A stretch of DNA of 54,115 nt from Promethearchaeota archaeon (GCA_004524545.1 SDNX01000005.1:1-54115); one strand, 5' to 3'; positions 8,658 through 18,094 are shown, numbered from the stretch's first letter. The notes: generated by a model not told the origin, from the sequence alone. Made by a program: numbers and translations.

Positions 8658-9386
8658 ATGGCTGGGTTCTGGCAAATTTTTATTGGTAACTTCACCTATA
8701 CTCAACTTTTAATTTACGTAATTGTTCAAATCTGCGTATTTCTTATTTTATTGGGTTTGGCAAGAATCACTTATCCTAAGAAGAATAAATACAGCATTAT
8801 GACTCATACAATGAGTTTTCTTGGATCTAAAGAGGAATTTCGCAATCCTAAAGGCTGGTTCTTCTTCAGCATTGCCATAATCTGGATAACACTAGCTGAT
8901 GTTCCTCTTAATATTTACATATTCAGGCATTTATTGACTTTCTCACCATTTTTTGCTTGGATTATGATAATCTCGGGTGGTATTTCTACAATTACTGGGA
9001 TATTGGTATCAGTTTTTACCGATAAAGACACTGATCGAGATTTATCAGGGGGAGATTTCATCCAAGACCTAAAATCAGGACGTTTACATAATATAACCGC
9101 AGTAATAACATTTGCAACATTTATTTTCGCAAACTTAACTGTGGGAATGGCGTATATGTTTCATCCAAAACAACTTCCCGTGTATGATTGGTTACCACCT
9201 TTGTTAATATTTTGTGTGGTTTTAATAGGCTTTTTCCTGTTTAATGCGTTATGGCAGAAGAAATGTAAAAAAAATGATACACTGGAGACATTTCCGGGAG
9301 AAGGAATATATTCATTTCCACTTTGGGAGTGGCTGCTCTTCACTAGTCTGTATATATTTCTTTTCTGGAATGTTTTCATAATATAA
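8658..9386 (+). CDS. Six-helix membrane protein, paralogue of 7521-8258
   Basis: A 242-residue membrane protein with about six helices, homologous throughout to the gene at 7521-8258 (KNKYSIMTHTMSFLGS, RNPKGWFFFSIAIIW, and the end FPLWEWLLF...FWNVFII). The start ATG follows GGAG at a suitable distance. The long loop (about residues 118-132, TDKDTDRDLSGGDFIQDL) is charged; the paralogue has a similar loop PDKEKNHTNGNFFKDL. I do not recognise a function; DUF998/Frag1-like resemblance is weak. The two genes probably arose by tandem duplication, with the P-loop gene remnant now between them. Confidence 0.8.
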   Translation: MAGFWQIFIGNFTYTQLLIYVIVQICVFLILLGLARITYPKKNKYSIMTHTMSFLGSKEEFRNPKGWFFFSIAIIWITLADVPLNIYIFRHLLTFSPFFAWIMIISGGISTITGILVSVFTDKDTDRDLSGGDFIQDLKSGRLHNITAVITFATFIFANLTVGMAYMFHPKQLPVYDWLPPLLIFCVVLIGFFLFNALWQKKCKKNDTLETFPGEGIYSFPLWEWLLFTSLYIFLFWNVFII

Positions 9387-9544
9387 TTACCCTTGATTCT
9401 GTGGAGAGACTTTCTACTAAAACGGCATTTACTTTGGAATATTTTTAACAAAGGTTTTGCTAACCCAATTATATATGAAATTTTTCCCCACATCATATTA
9501 TTAGCTAGTTCGAACCAAATTTTTATTTAAAAGTTGGGATATTT

Positions 9545-10129
9545 ATGAAAATTGAAGATATAACTGAAACAATCGAAAAAGCATTAGGGGATATAGTATC
9601 CATTCCTCCTAACACTCGTATGTTATTTCATGCTTCTGCAAATGGAAATCGAGAAAATACTAATTATATTTTCATCCTTGAGATGTTTGACGAAAATGAA
9701 TACACTAAAATTAAGGAAGAACACCTTCGCTTAGATGATCCAGATCATATTGCAAGTGAGATGTTCTACAATAAGAAAAAAATAAAATCAGGTGATTATG
9801 CTGTGATTTTAGATTCATTATATCATGGTAATCACGATATTGAATTCACTAAAGCAGTTAAACTACTTTTCAATATGTCACATTGGCTGAATAGAAATTA
9901 TATCGTCACGGAGAATTTTAAATATAATATCTCCCCAAAAACTAATGGAACTGTATTCTATTCTTTTAAGACTGGAAAGAGACAAGAATTTCAACTGGTT
10001 TTCTTCCTTGATAGACTAGCAGATGGGGGACTCGTAATGGATATGGCAGATCATGATTTTGTCGCACCTATAAAAAATCAAACCTCAAACGAACAGGAAG
10101 AAGAACCTCCATACGTGATCTCTTCTTAG
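9545..10129 (+). CDS. Hypothetical soluble protein
   Basis: A 194-residue soluble protein of unknown family. The N-terminal 20 residues form an amphipathic helix, followed by a mixed alpha/beta pattern with strands such as NYIFILEMFD, YAVILDSLYHG and KTNGTVFYSFKTGKRQEFQLVFFLDRL. The tail (about 175-194) is acidic and probably disordered (NEQEEEPPY). No cysteine clusters, nucleotide-binding loops or catalytic signatures are visible. It stands alone, with about 150 bp of promoter region upstream and about 125 bp to the next gene on the same strand. Confidence 0.7.
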   Translation: MKIEDITETIEKALGDIVSIPPNTRMLFHASANGNRENTNYIFILEMFDENEYTKIKEEHLRLDDPDHIASEMFYNKKKIKSGDYAVILDSLYHGNHDIEFTKAVKLLFNMSHWLNRNYIVTENFKYNISPKTNGTVFYSFKTGKRQEFQLVFFLDRLADGGLVMDMADHDFVAPIKNQTSNEQEEEPPYVISS

Positions 10130-10256
10130 AAACATTACTTTTTCTTTGAACTCGAGCATATCATCTAGATATTATTATTATTAAAAATCACATTATTTTA
10201 ATAGAAAAATCTCAGACTTTGGTACTACAACCATAAAATACAGATGGACAAAGAAA

Positions 10257-11000
10257 ATGGCATTACAATTTTTACAATTATTAGGCTTTATATTTGAAGG
10301 CATTGGGCTAATTTCTGGAATCATAATTGCCACAGTCGTATTGAAAAAAGATTCGAAATATGTCGGGAATCGATTAATGGCAGCTGCAATGATCCTTTTA
10401 GGTGTTTATATGGGTTCAATATTATCATACGATATTTTGTATCCGATATTTCCAACCCAAGATTGGATTGTTCAAGGATTGTATCGAATATGCGTAATTG
10501 CATTGTTCTTTGGTACAATGTTTCTATTCTTCACTATAAGGGTGATGTGTCTATCTAGCGCTTGGCTAACCAAGAGAAATACTATACCGTATGCAATAAT
10601 TATTTTAGTATATAGTATTACGATATGGTTCATAGATTTCCTAGAGATACTCCCTGGAGACCAAGTAAATACTCAGACAAAAATCATGATCCCGTTATAT
10701 ATATTAATCGCAGGAGTTGCTTATTTTATTATATTCTCGATGATAGGGCTGTACAGATTTGGGATAAGGAAATCAGAAGGACTGAAGAGAATGAAAATGG
10801 TCATATTCTTCTCTGGATTGGCTGTTTCAATGCTTGCTATTGTAATTAATGTATTAAGTAATATTTTGGCAGACCCATTAGGAGTTTTGGATGTTTTATT
10901 CTTCGGAACTCTCGCAATTGCGATGGTCGTCATGACTTTCGGATTTGTAGGAAGACAAGCTGATCCTCAAAAGGAGATGCAGATTGATATGCACGATTGA
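10257..11000 (+). CDS. Seven-helix membrane protein, unknown
   Basis: A 247-residue protein with about seven hydrophobic helices spread evenly from residue 5 to 236 and short loops, ending in a short charged tail (GRQADPQKEMQIDMHD). The layout, with an outside N-terminus and no large domain, resembles the 7TM sensory modules that elsewhere sit in front of histidine kinases, but here there is no output domain. No retinal-type Lys or other diagnostic residue is obvious. The gene ends 25 bp before repeat element copy 3. Function unknown. Confidence 0.75.
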   Translation: MALQFLQLLGFIFEGIGLISGIIIATVVLKKDSKYVGNRLMAAAMILLGVYMGSILSYDILYPIFPTQDWIVQGLYRICVIALFFGTMFLFFTIRVMCLSSAWLTKRNTIPYAIIILVYSITIWFIDFLEILPGDQVNTQTKIMIPLYILIAGVAYFIIFSMIGLYRFGIRKSEGLKRMKMVIFFSGLAVSMLAIVINVLSNILADPLGVLDVLFFGTLAIAMVVMTFGFVGRQADPQKEMQIDMHD

Positions 11001-11025
11001 ATTTTGTTTATCACTTATTTTTGAA

Positions 11026-11265
11026 TAATCAAGATCTACCCTACTCTTTGGAATATCCTATTTCTCATAGCACTACGCTAAAAAGCCTTTCTGAGTGGGA
11101 TAGAAAGGTGCTTTTTATCGTAGGAGCACCTAATACCCATGGTAACCTAAAAGGTCGGTTGATTTTACGTTGGATGTTGTCGTTGACGTTCGATGTAAAA
11201 ATACGTTAAAAACAAGTGGTTTACGTTACCAACGGAGCCTTAAGAACTCAGAAAGATGTTGATTA
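11026..11265 (-). mobile_element. MITE-like element, copy 3 (reverse orientation)
   Basis: A 240-bp copy of the TAATCAA-family element in reverse orientation. Plus-strand ends are TAATCAAGATCTACC (left) and GATGTTGATTA (right). It shares a long near-identical block with copy 1, from the GATCTACCCTACTC end through the hairpin, and the GAGTTCTTAAGGCTCCGTT block with copy 2. The hairpin carries one mismatch (GCTTTTTATCGTA). It fills the space between two convergent genes without disturbing either. Confidence 0.85.
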
Positions 11266-11281
11266 ATTAAAACCAATTTGA

Positions 11282-12049
11282 TCACAGATTATCTAACGAA
11301 AAGTCAATATCATCACGTTTTTTTATGTATTCTGCAGGATTTCCAAAGTAAATGGAATCAGATTCCAATATTTGAAAAGGTAGAGTAAAAGATCCTGCTC
11401 CAATAATTGTTCCAGTTTTCACATGAGTCCCTGGAAGCAATGTAGATTTTGCTCCAATTATTGCATTTTCATCGATATATATCGTTTTAATAATGAGTTT
11501 ATCTTCTTCCAGCAAACACGATAAAATTGCGCTGCTATGCCCAATTATCACATTTTTTTCGATGTCTACGAACTCAGGGGTGATCCATACATCCCAATTG
11601 ATACCATACTTGCCAATTTTCACTCCAAAAGCCAAATAATATAACTGTCTACGAAACCATGGGAATGGGGTAGATGAAATCACATAGGATGGAAATAATC
11701 GCGCATAATTTCGCAAGTAATAGTATTTGAAATCTCGATTGGTTAATCTTCTGGGAAATATTCCCTCGCGTGGGGCATGAAATAATTTTAAAAGAAATAG
11801 ATGAATTTTCATTATTCCCACAGCGGATAGGACAAGAATATAATACATTACAAGAAGATCTAAAGGAATGAGTAATATTGATACCACCAAAGGCATTCTT
11901 AGCCATAACCAACCGAATCCAAGTTCTAAAAATACTGAGGGGATCAGAGAAATCCAGATATGAAGAAGGTAAAAGATGAAGTATCTCTTCCGTAGTGTTT
12001 CATGGATGTACATCGGATGCGACATTTTAAGGGAGGTTGGAGATGACAT
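11282..12049 (-). CDS. Membrane-anchored hexapeptide-repeat acyltransferase, second copy
   Basis: A 255-residue protein with two N-terminal transmembrane helices (about residues 24-85) and a C-terminal left-handed beta-helix of hexapeptide repeats (about 140-245; IDENAIIGAKSTLLPGTHVKT and TIIGAGSFTL show the I-G-A-x-x-x rhythm). Such proteins transfer acetyl or acyl groups; the membrane anchor suggests a lipid-linked or surface acceptor. Its stop-proximal repeat ends in the usual FGNPAEYI. The ATG overlaps the stop codon of the upstream gene (TAATG), which indicates translational coupling with its paralogue at 12049-12879. Substrate unknown. Confidence 0.8.
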   Translation of the reverse strand: MSSPTSLKMSHPMYIHETLRKRYFIFYLLHIWISLIPSVFLELGFGWLWLRMPLVVSILLIPLDLLVMYYILVLSAVGIMKIHLFLLKLFHAPREGIFPRRLTNRDFKYYYLRNYARLFPSYVISSTPFPWFRRQLYYLAFGVKIGKYGINWDVWITPEFVDIEKNVIIGHSSAILSCLLEEDKLIIKTIYIDENAIIGAKSTLLPGTHVKTGTIIGAGSFTLPFQILESDSIYFGNPAEYIKKRDDIDFSLDNL

Positions 12050-12879
12050 TAGTTTTCTTTCTCCTCTATCTTCTCTTTTTGAGAAACAGTACTCGAATCT
12101 GAGTCAGTGTTAATAATAAGTTTTTGAGGTATACTTTTTGTCGCAGGATTTCCCAAGTGAATCACCCCCCCCTCCAGATGCTGCCCTATATACGAGGAAC
12201 AACCAGCTCCTAATATTCCTTCCTCCCCTAATATGGTTCCTGGAGCTACTACTGCTTCTGCCCCCACAATCGAATTATCTTTAAGAACAGTACGCAGTTG
12301 CACAAATTTATCCTGAAATATTGCATGAGACATGATATTGGAATTCATTGAGGTCATTACTGATTTGCCGAATTCTACCAGTTCTATATCGATTACCGAA
12401 TCATACAGACAAACATAACTACCCACTTTATTTCCAAGCATGGAATAAACGACATAGTCTACCCATGGGATGGGTAAAGCTCTAGCTAGCCATAAAGCAA
12501 AGTATGATGCCCAATAACGGCGTTTATAAAATCTGAATTCCGCACTATCGAGTGAGAAGACACCTTGTTGGATTGGATGTATCCACTTCAGTATCTTGAT
12601 AATTATCCATGTTAATACTGCGATAGAAAAGGTGAATAACCACAGATTTCCATAAATCCCAAAGGGCATAAATAGTAACAGTATCCAGCCATTAAAATTG
12701 TTGTTTTGAATTGCATCCACAATTGGTTTCATTATGGGGTAATTCACTGCCATAACAACTAGTACTCCAAATATGAATTGGAAGAGAATAATTAACGAAT
12801 TTTTATCTGAATAAATATTTGAAGTTGTGACTGGTATTTTGTTTTGAATAATATCATCCTTATTACTACTAGAACTCAT
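12049..12879 (-). CDS. Membrane-anchored hexapeptide-repeat acyltransferase, first copy
   Basis: A 276-residue paralogue of the gene at 11282-12049 with the same plan: hydrophobic helices at about residues 25-47 and 60-95, a linker with FRFYKRRYWASYFALW (compare FKYYYLRNYARLF in the partner), and a left-handed beta-helix at about 135-250 (DNSIVGAEAVVAPGTILGEE and HLGNPATKS). The extra tail of about 20 residues is acidic and polar. The two proteins could form a heteromeric beta-helix trimer. It follows the CPBP protease gene by 21 bp and is coupled to the next gene by TAATG. Confidence 0.8.
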   Translation of the reverse strand: MSSSSNKDDIIQNKIPVTTSNIYSDKNSLIILFQFIFGVLVVMAVNYPIMKPIVDAIQNNNFNGWILLLFMPFGIYGNLWLFTFSIAVLTWIIIKILKWIHPIQQGVFSLDSAEFRFYKRRYWASYFALWLARALPIPWVDYVVYSMLGNKVGSYVCLYDSVIDIELVEFGKSVMTSMNSNIMSHAIFQDKFVQLRTVLKDNSIVGAEAVVAPGTILGEEGILGAGCSSYIGQHLEGGVIHLGNPATKSIPQKLIINTDSDSSTVSQKEKIEEKEN

Positions 12880-12900
12880 TGAATTTGACCTTCATTCATT

Positions 12901-13779
12901 CTAACTACGAATTTTCTCGAATTTATATTTTAATATCCCCCAAATGATTAATCCCACAATTGTAAAAATAATGACTAACAAATATGTAGGAATAATTGGA
13001 TAAAATAGTGCGAAACTAATATTATAAAACACATGCACACTCATTACTACGAATAAATTCTCGGTTATAAAATATACAGAAGTTAACAAAATTCCAATTC
13101 CAAATAGGAGTAATAAAGTTAATGCCATTGATGCCCCATGGAATCCTTGTTTAATTAAGGTAGGAATATGTAAGAGAGAAAATAAGAAATTAGAAACAAT
13201 TGCACCATTTATTATCCCCCATGTTGAATTCTGCATTAATTTTGTGAACTTTTTAGTCATTTGGATAAATATAAACCCTCGAAAGAAGACTTCTTCTAAC
13301 AAAACATTACCAAATATTTGTCCCAATAAATCCCCAACATCCCAGGTCAATCCTGGAGTGCTAGAATACAACCAATACGGATACCATATTAAGGGTTGCT
13401 GTGCTGCCACATTGATGATAAGTAGTAGGATGTTCAACAGTAAGTAGAACCCAAAGAATGTAATTATTCCTACAGGTATTTTACTTCCCTTTAATCCTAT
13501 ATTTCTTGGTTTTTCTTTACCAATTACACAGATTAATAGAATAATTACGATTAAAAACAGCAATAAGCTCGCAACCAATGTTGTATTAATTATGCCTTCT
13601 GTTGCATAATCAATTGGAGATAACCAGCCTTTCGGATACACTAAAGACATAAGAAAAATGATTATCGCTATATCCAAGAGATAGCTACCTATTACAAAGA
13701 TCCAAGACTTTTCTTGTTGCGGTTCCACGATATTCTCATAAAACTGCTTAAACATGATTTCAATTTTGATACGAAACAT
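12901..13779 (-). CDS. CPBP-family intramembrane metalloprotease
   Basis: A 292-residue membrane protein of the CPBP (CAAX protease and bacteriocin-processing, Abi) family, which cleaves peptides within the membrane with a glutamate- and histidine-bound metal. The motifs are visible: LLEEVFFRGF (EExxxR) at about residues 164-173, FLFSLLHIP (FxxxH) at about 200-208 and HVFYN (HxxxN type) near 254. About eight helices. Translation could begin at the first Met or at the ninth codon (MFKQFYEN). It heads a three-gene operon with two membrane acyltransferases, a pairing that suggests maturation of a lipid- or peptide-linked envelope component (inference). Confidence 0.85.
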   Translation of the reverse strand: MFRIKIEIMFKQFYENIVEPQQEKSWIFVIGSYLLDIAIIIFLMSLVYPKGWLSPIDYATEGIINTTLVASLLLFLIVIILLICVIGKEKPRNIGLKGSKIPVGIITFFGFYLLLNILLLIINVAAQQPLIWYPYWLYSSTPGLTWDVGDLLGQIFGNVLLEEVFFRGFIFIQMTKKFTKLMQNSTWGIINGAIVSNFLFSLLHIPTLIKQGFHGASMALTLLLLFGIGILLTSVYFITENLFVVMSVHVFYNISFALFYPIIPTYLLVIIFTIVGLIIWGILKYKFEKIRS

Positions 13780-13850
13780 AAGAGTCTTTTGTTGAGAAAA
13801 CTAGTACTTTGTTTCACAGCGTTATACCAAGAATAAAAAAAAAATATAAA

Positions 13851-14645
13851 TTAAAACTCATACCCGCATTTGCGGCATTGATTTTTCTTACTGTAAATTG
13901 GTATGTGTCCCACATACGATAATACTTTCGTTTTATCTTCCACTTGTTTTACATCGACTGCGCCGCACATTGGACAAGTGACTCTTTCTTCACCAATATC
14001 ACCTAGTTCAGGAACAGGGGCTTCGTAATTTTTCAATTTACCTTCTAACTCTTCCATAGACAAACTTTTTTCAGAGACTCTAGCTTGTAATTCATTTACT
14101 TTTGCTTTTGATTCTGCTAATTGCGGTTCAATCTGATCCAATCTCGCTTTCAGATTATCCAATGTTGAATTCTTTGCTGTTAACTCCGCATTTAAATCAT
14201 CTATTTTTTTCAAAAATTCAGCGTTTTTCTGAGTTAAATCCCGGATTTCATTAGCTTTTTCATTGAGATATTTAATCTGTTCTTGGGCTGCTTCTAAATC
14301 TGATGTTAAAGTTTGTTTTTCCCCTTCAGCGGATTGAACCTTTCCCATGAAATTCTCAACACTTGCTTTCATCTGAGCATATTCTTTTTCGAGTGCATCT
14401 TTCTCTTGAAGCGTGATCTCTAATTGATTTCTTACACTTGCAGCTTCCTGTAAATCAGCATCTAACTCTTGAATTTTCATACTTGCTGTGTTGAATTGTT
14501 TCTTAACATCTTCTAAATCTGTTCGGGTTTCGTGGAGGTTCGCTTCTAATTCAGCAATTTTCGCTCTTTGGTCGAGTAGGAATTGACCTTCAACTTTGTA
14601 CGGCTTATCGGGCTTACTTTCTATTTTTTCCCATTCTAAAGACAT
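13851..14645 (-). CDS. Coiled-coil protein with C-terminal zinc ribbon
   Basis: A 264-residue cytosolic protein. Residues about 20-210 form a near-continuous coiled coil, with heptads of Leu/Ile/Ala broken by Glu, Lys and Gln. The C-terminus is a zinc ribbon: VTCPMCGAV and later QCRKCGYEF, giving CxxC-x27-CxxC. Similar coiled-coil/zinc-ribbon proteins are common in Asgard-type genomes but their roles are not known to me; a scaffold that recruits a partner through the ribbon is plausible. It is a single gene with about 200 bp of upstream non-coding DNA. Confidence 0.75.
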   Translation of the reverse strand: MSLEWEKIESKPDKPYKVEGQFLLDQRAKIAELEANLHETRTDLEDVKKQFNTASMKIQELDADLQEAASVRNQLEITLQEKDALEKEYAQMKASVENFMGKVQSAEGEKQTLTSDLEAAQEQIKYLNEKANEIRDLTQKNAEFLKKIDDLNAELTAKNSTLDNLKARLDQIEPQLAESKAKVNELQARVSEKSLSMEELEGKLKNYEAPVPELGDIGEERVTCPMCGAVDVKQVEDKTKVLSYVGHIPIYSKKNQCRKCGYEF

Positions 14646-14854
14646 TTTAAGTGCACCTTTTGACTTTTACTATTTCCACTTGTGGTTTTAGTACTAATGG
14701 TTAGATCAACGTAAATGGTTTATCTACTGAACCGATCGATATCTGATCCATTTTCATTGATTTGATCAAGTTGATCTTAATATCGCTTGAAGTTTTAATT
14801 TTATGAGTAGAGATAATTACATAAACGACCAGCCTGGTCTCTTATTACTCAGTT

Positions 14855-15106
14855 CTAATCAAAAAATATAGGATAGTGTTTCTCTAAACGTTCCAAATTA
14901 TATCTCAGAAAAGTAATGACTTCAGGATTTTCTGTTTCCACGCTGGAGATAATATAGTCTAAGAATTCCAACCCGCGAATGATATCCTCCTCTGTCATGG
15001 AGTCATTTTTATCTCCAAATTGCATGTCAAACTCTTCAATAATCCATTTGATTCTCAGTTTTTCATCTTGTATTATTTCATAGTCATAATCAATCTTTAC
15101 TTCCAT
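14855..15106 (-). CDS. Small acidic hypothetical protein
   Basis: An 83-residue, strongly acidic protein predicted mostly helical (IIRGLEFLDYIISSVETEN and FLRYNLERLEKHYP). No cysteine motif, membrane segment or known domain is visible. It is flanked by about 200 bp of non-coding DNA on each side, so it has its own promoter. The codon pattern looks ordinary for this genome, and no competing ORF exists in the region, which supports it as a real gene. Confidence 0.6.
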   Translation of the reverse strand: MEVKIDYDYEIIQDEKLRIKWIIEEFDMQFGDKNDSMTEEDIIRGLEFLDYIISSVETENPEVITFLRYNLERLEKHYPIFFD

Positions 15107-15299
15107 TGGAGAATCACCGAATACCTTTCGTAAACATTCATTATTTTTAATGATCTTTGGGTCTTTCTCCTATTAAAGCTTTTTTGAGTCTGGTGTTTAA
15201 ATTCCTAAAATTAAACGAATTTTCAACTATCATATGATAGATTTAATCTATTACTAAGAAGAAGTAGAATACGAGGGGAAAATTACAAAAAGGTACATA

Positions 15300-16670
15300 T
15301 TATTCCGCGGGTTTGTGCCCAATTCTTCTTCTGATTTCTTTGAATTGATCCATAGAACCTGCAGCTGCGGGATTTTCGGGATCAATCTTATCCATGAAAA
15401 ATTTCGCTTTATCGTAAGCTTCATCCACAAAATCCAATCGTTCTAATAATTCGATAAATTGTATCTGATAATCAACATCTACCAATTTATCTGCATATTT
15501 ATCAAGAGAATTTTTCACAAGCGTTAATTCTTCTTTTGAAATACGTTTTCCTTGGATAGGAGTTAATGTGTGAATAAGATGCTTGAAACTGTCCATAATT
15601 GCATACATTTCACCTGCATCGTATTTGTCAATAACTTCCACGCACTTGGTAATGAACTCATCTGCTTTTTCTGGTTTTCCCATTATAAAACTAGTGTAGG
15701 CGAGCTGATTAAGGCAGATTTGATAGAGATATGAACTCTGAATTTCATCGATTATTTCTCTTTGGCAGAAATCGATAAGTTGGGGCTGATTGAATTGCTC
15801 TACAATATGGCACAAGAAAAAAATTATGGTTTGACGTAATCGGGAGTCGTTCATTCGATGGTTTTTGATAAAAGAAGTCAATATGTAAATCACAATATTC
15901 ATAGCTTCCCCAACTAACGGTGGATTTTCTGCAAATTTATAAAATGCAGATTCCAACGCATCTTGAATTTTTCCTTGATCTTCAAGCTCGAAGTGGAAAT
16001 ATCGTGGAAAATCGGGTTCTGGACCTTCCTTCTTCTTTTTTTCTCGTTTACCCTTTTTCCCTTTAACTTTAGGTTCAATTTTCTTCCTTACCAATCTTAA
16101 TTTTGGGATATCTTCTTCATTAATCATGTAAAACGCAAGTTCATGACCCTCAAGGACGAGTGCAAAATTCTGTTGTGGATGAACCTTATCCCGAAGTTCT
16201 TTGGGGAGAGTCAATCCACCACTTTTAGTAGGTTTTATCAACCAACATTCATCTTGAGGAATTACATGACCAGTTATGATAGGTGGTTTTTCTATGGCAG
16301 GTTCTTGCTGTGATGCCGCATTTTCCTCTCCACCTAAGTCTTCTGGAGAAATAGTAGGTGTTTTAGGTTCATCGGTTGAGGGGGCTTCAATTTTTCTTGG
16401 ATTTTCTTCAGAAGACAGATCCACCGCAGTGATTTCGTCAGATGGAAAGTCATATTTCTCAAATTCATCATCCTGAGGAGTTTCAAGCGCTTCTTTTTCT
16501 TCTTCGACTATTTCTATAGGTTCAGCATCTGTATCATATTTCTCATCGTCGTGTTCTTCAGTGACTTCTTCAATGATACTCTCCAGCTCCTTGATTTCTT
16601 CCGGATCTAACTCTTCATCCTCATCCGAAATCTTGACAATTTCAACGTGATCCTTCTCTTCTTCTGACAT
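15300..16670 (-). CDS. Acidic AbrB-like/helical-repeat protein
   Basis: A 456-residue protein in three parts. Residues 1-135 are very acidic and low-complexity (many Glu/Asp, Pro, Ser), probably disordered. Residues about 140-185 resemble a SpoVT/AbrB swapped-hairpin domain (CWLIKPTKSGGLTLPKELRD, then FALVLEGHELAFYMI). A Lys-rich linker (KKIEPKVKGKKGKREKKKKE) leads to an all-helical region (about 215-450) with TPR-like helix pairs. The AbrB fold binds DNA or serves as an assembly module. An acidic tail, basic linker and helical repeat together suggest a scaffold or chromatin-type partner; I assign no function. Confidence 0.7.
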   Translation of the reverse strand: MSEEEKDHVEIVKISDEDEELDPEEIKELESIIEEVTEEHDDEKYDTDAEPIEIVEEEKEALETPQDDEFEKYDFPSDEITAVDLSSEENPRKIEAPSTDEPKTPTISPEDLGGEENAASQQEPAIEKPPIITGHVIPQDECWLIKPTKSGGLTLPKELRDKVHPQQNFALVLEGHELAFYMINEEDIPKLRLVRKKIEPKVKGKKGKREKKKKEGPEPDFPRYFHFELEDQGKIQDALESAFYKFAENPPLVGEAMNIVIYILTSFIKNHRMNDSRLRQTIIFFLCHIVEQFNQPQLIDFCQREIIDEIQSSYLYQICLNQLAYTSFIMGKPEKADEFITKCVEVIDKYDAGEMYAIMDSFKHLIHTLTPIQGKRISKEELTLVKNSLDKYADKLVDVDYQIQFIELLERLDFVDEAYDKAKFFMDKIDPENPAAAGSMDQFKEIRRRIGHKPAE

Positions 16671-16823
16671 AAAAAAATCGCACCAAACGAGTCTTATTAT
16701 ATAATATCCCGAATTTCCTAAATATTACATTCTCAGTTTGGTTTTAGGATGTTGGTATAAGTTAAAAAACTGGCTGAAATATGCAATGAATGACATTCTG
16801 TTCTCAAGGAGAGTATCTTCCAA

Positions 16824-18089
16824 GTGGGATTAAATCAAAATATTAAAAAAATGAATCACAATGTCAGATTGACATTTCTTTTCAGTATATTTCAAAATTT
16901 AGGAAATGGAATTTGGAGTGGAAATATTCTTAGTGTATATATATTCTTCTTTGCTGATGAATCAAACACATTATTGGGGTGGACAGCAGGTGTAATGGGA
17001 ATTGCAATGACAATGGTAGTTTTGCCAGCCGGGTACTTTGCTGACAAATTTAGGCGTGATCTCATATTGAAAATAGCAGCAACTCTTGGTTTCGCGAGTT
17101 TACTTGTACTTATATTTTGGAATAGTCTTTTAGGAATTTTCATCAGTTTAGGTCTCTGGGGTTTATATCAAGGATTCACTCGACCCTCTTTAGAATCTAT
17201 ATTTGCAGATTCTACAATATCAGGAAACCGTTCTAGAATTTACAGTTGGTTGCATTTAATAAGACAAGTCTCTGGAGCAATTGGACCATTTATAAATGTC
17301 ATTCTTTTTCTTATTTTAGGCGACGAATGGAATTTGACCACACTAAAAATTGTCATGATAATTGGTATGGGTATTACGATGGTTTCTTTAGGATTAATGT
17401 TTCGATTTAGCGATAATCGTTCTCTAGGAGACACTAGCGAATCCTTAAAAATTACTGATGTAGTGGAGGATCACGAGGAATATCATGAACAAAAGAGACA
17501 GAACCGACTTATTTTCGGTATTTTGATCATTAGTGGCTTGATTATTGGCATCGGTGCAGGAATGACAATTAAATACTTCAGTATTTTCTTTATTGAGCAA
17601 TATTCTCTGCAACCAATAGGAGTTCAGTTAATTATGGGAACTCTTGCGATCATTACAGGCTTGGCGGGATTGATTTCTCAACGATTATCTAAAAGACAAG
17701 GAAGAGTCCAGATGATATTTGTGTTTGAACTTGCAGCGACGATTTGTCTATTTATCATCGCTCTCTATCCTCCACTATGGGTATTGATTCCAATATTTAT
17801 TTTGCGTGGGAGTTTGATGAATGGTGCGGAACCTTTGAGTAGATCTATTCTAATGGATATTATCCCTAAGAAAAGGCGCGGAATAGTGAATTCTATTCAA
17901 ACTATTAGTTGGGGTTTGTTATGGAATGCTTCTGCAGTGTTTGGAGGGTATTTAGTTGGAAATGAACGGCCTTTTAACTTTCGTTTGAATTTCATTGTGA
18001 CTGGGTGCATATATGTAATCGGTGTGTCTCTGTTGATATTCATCTTTAGAAAAGTTCGAGAAGAAAAAAAAAATGAAAATAACACCTGA
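16824..18089 (+). CDS. MFS permease
   Basis: A 421-residue major facilitator superfamily permease with twelve helices and a charged central loop (about residues 195-225, SLKITDVVEDHEEYHEQKRQ). The MFS loop 2-3 signature appears as GYFADKFRRDLI (about 70-81), and the equivalent in the second half as SQRLSKRQGRVQ. Substrate cannot be inferred. It begins with GTG; an in-frame ATG lies nine codons downstream. It ends 5 bp from the stop of the convergent MFS gene, so the two share a terminator region (TTTTTC and AT-rich DNA). Confidence 0.85.
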   Translation: MGLNQNIKKMNHNVRLTFLFSIFQNLGNGIWSGNILSVYIFFFADESNTLLGWTAGVMGIAMTMVVLPAGYFADKFRRDLILKIAATLGFASLLVLIFWNSLLGIFISLGLWGLYQGFTRPSLESIFADSTISGNRSRIYSWLHLIRQVSGAIGPFINVILFLILGDEWNLTTLKIVMIIGMGITMVSLGLMFRFSDNRSLGDTSESLKITDVVEDHEEYHEQKRQNRLIFGILIISGLIIGIGAGMTIKYFSIFFIEQYSLQPIGVQLIMGTLAIITGLAGLISQRLSKRQGRVQMIFVFELAATICLFIIALYPPLWVLIPIFILRGSLMNGAEPLSRSILMDIIPKKRRGIVNSIQTISWGLLWNASAVFGGYLVGNERPFNFRLNFIVTGCIYVIGVSLLIFIFRKVREEKKNENNT

Positions 18090-18094
18090 TTTTT

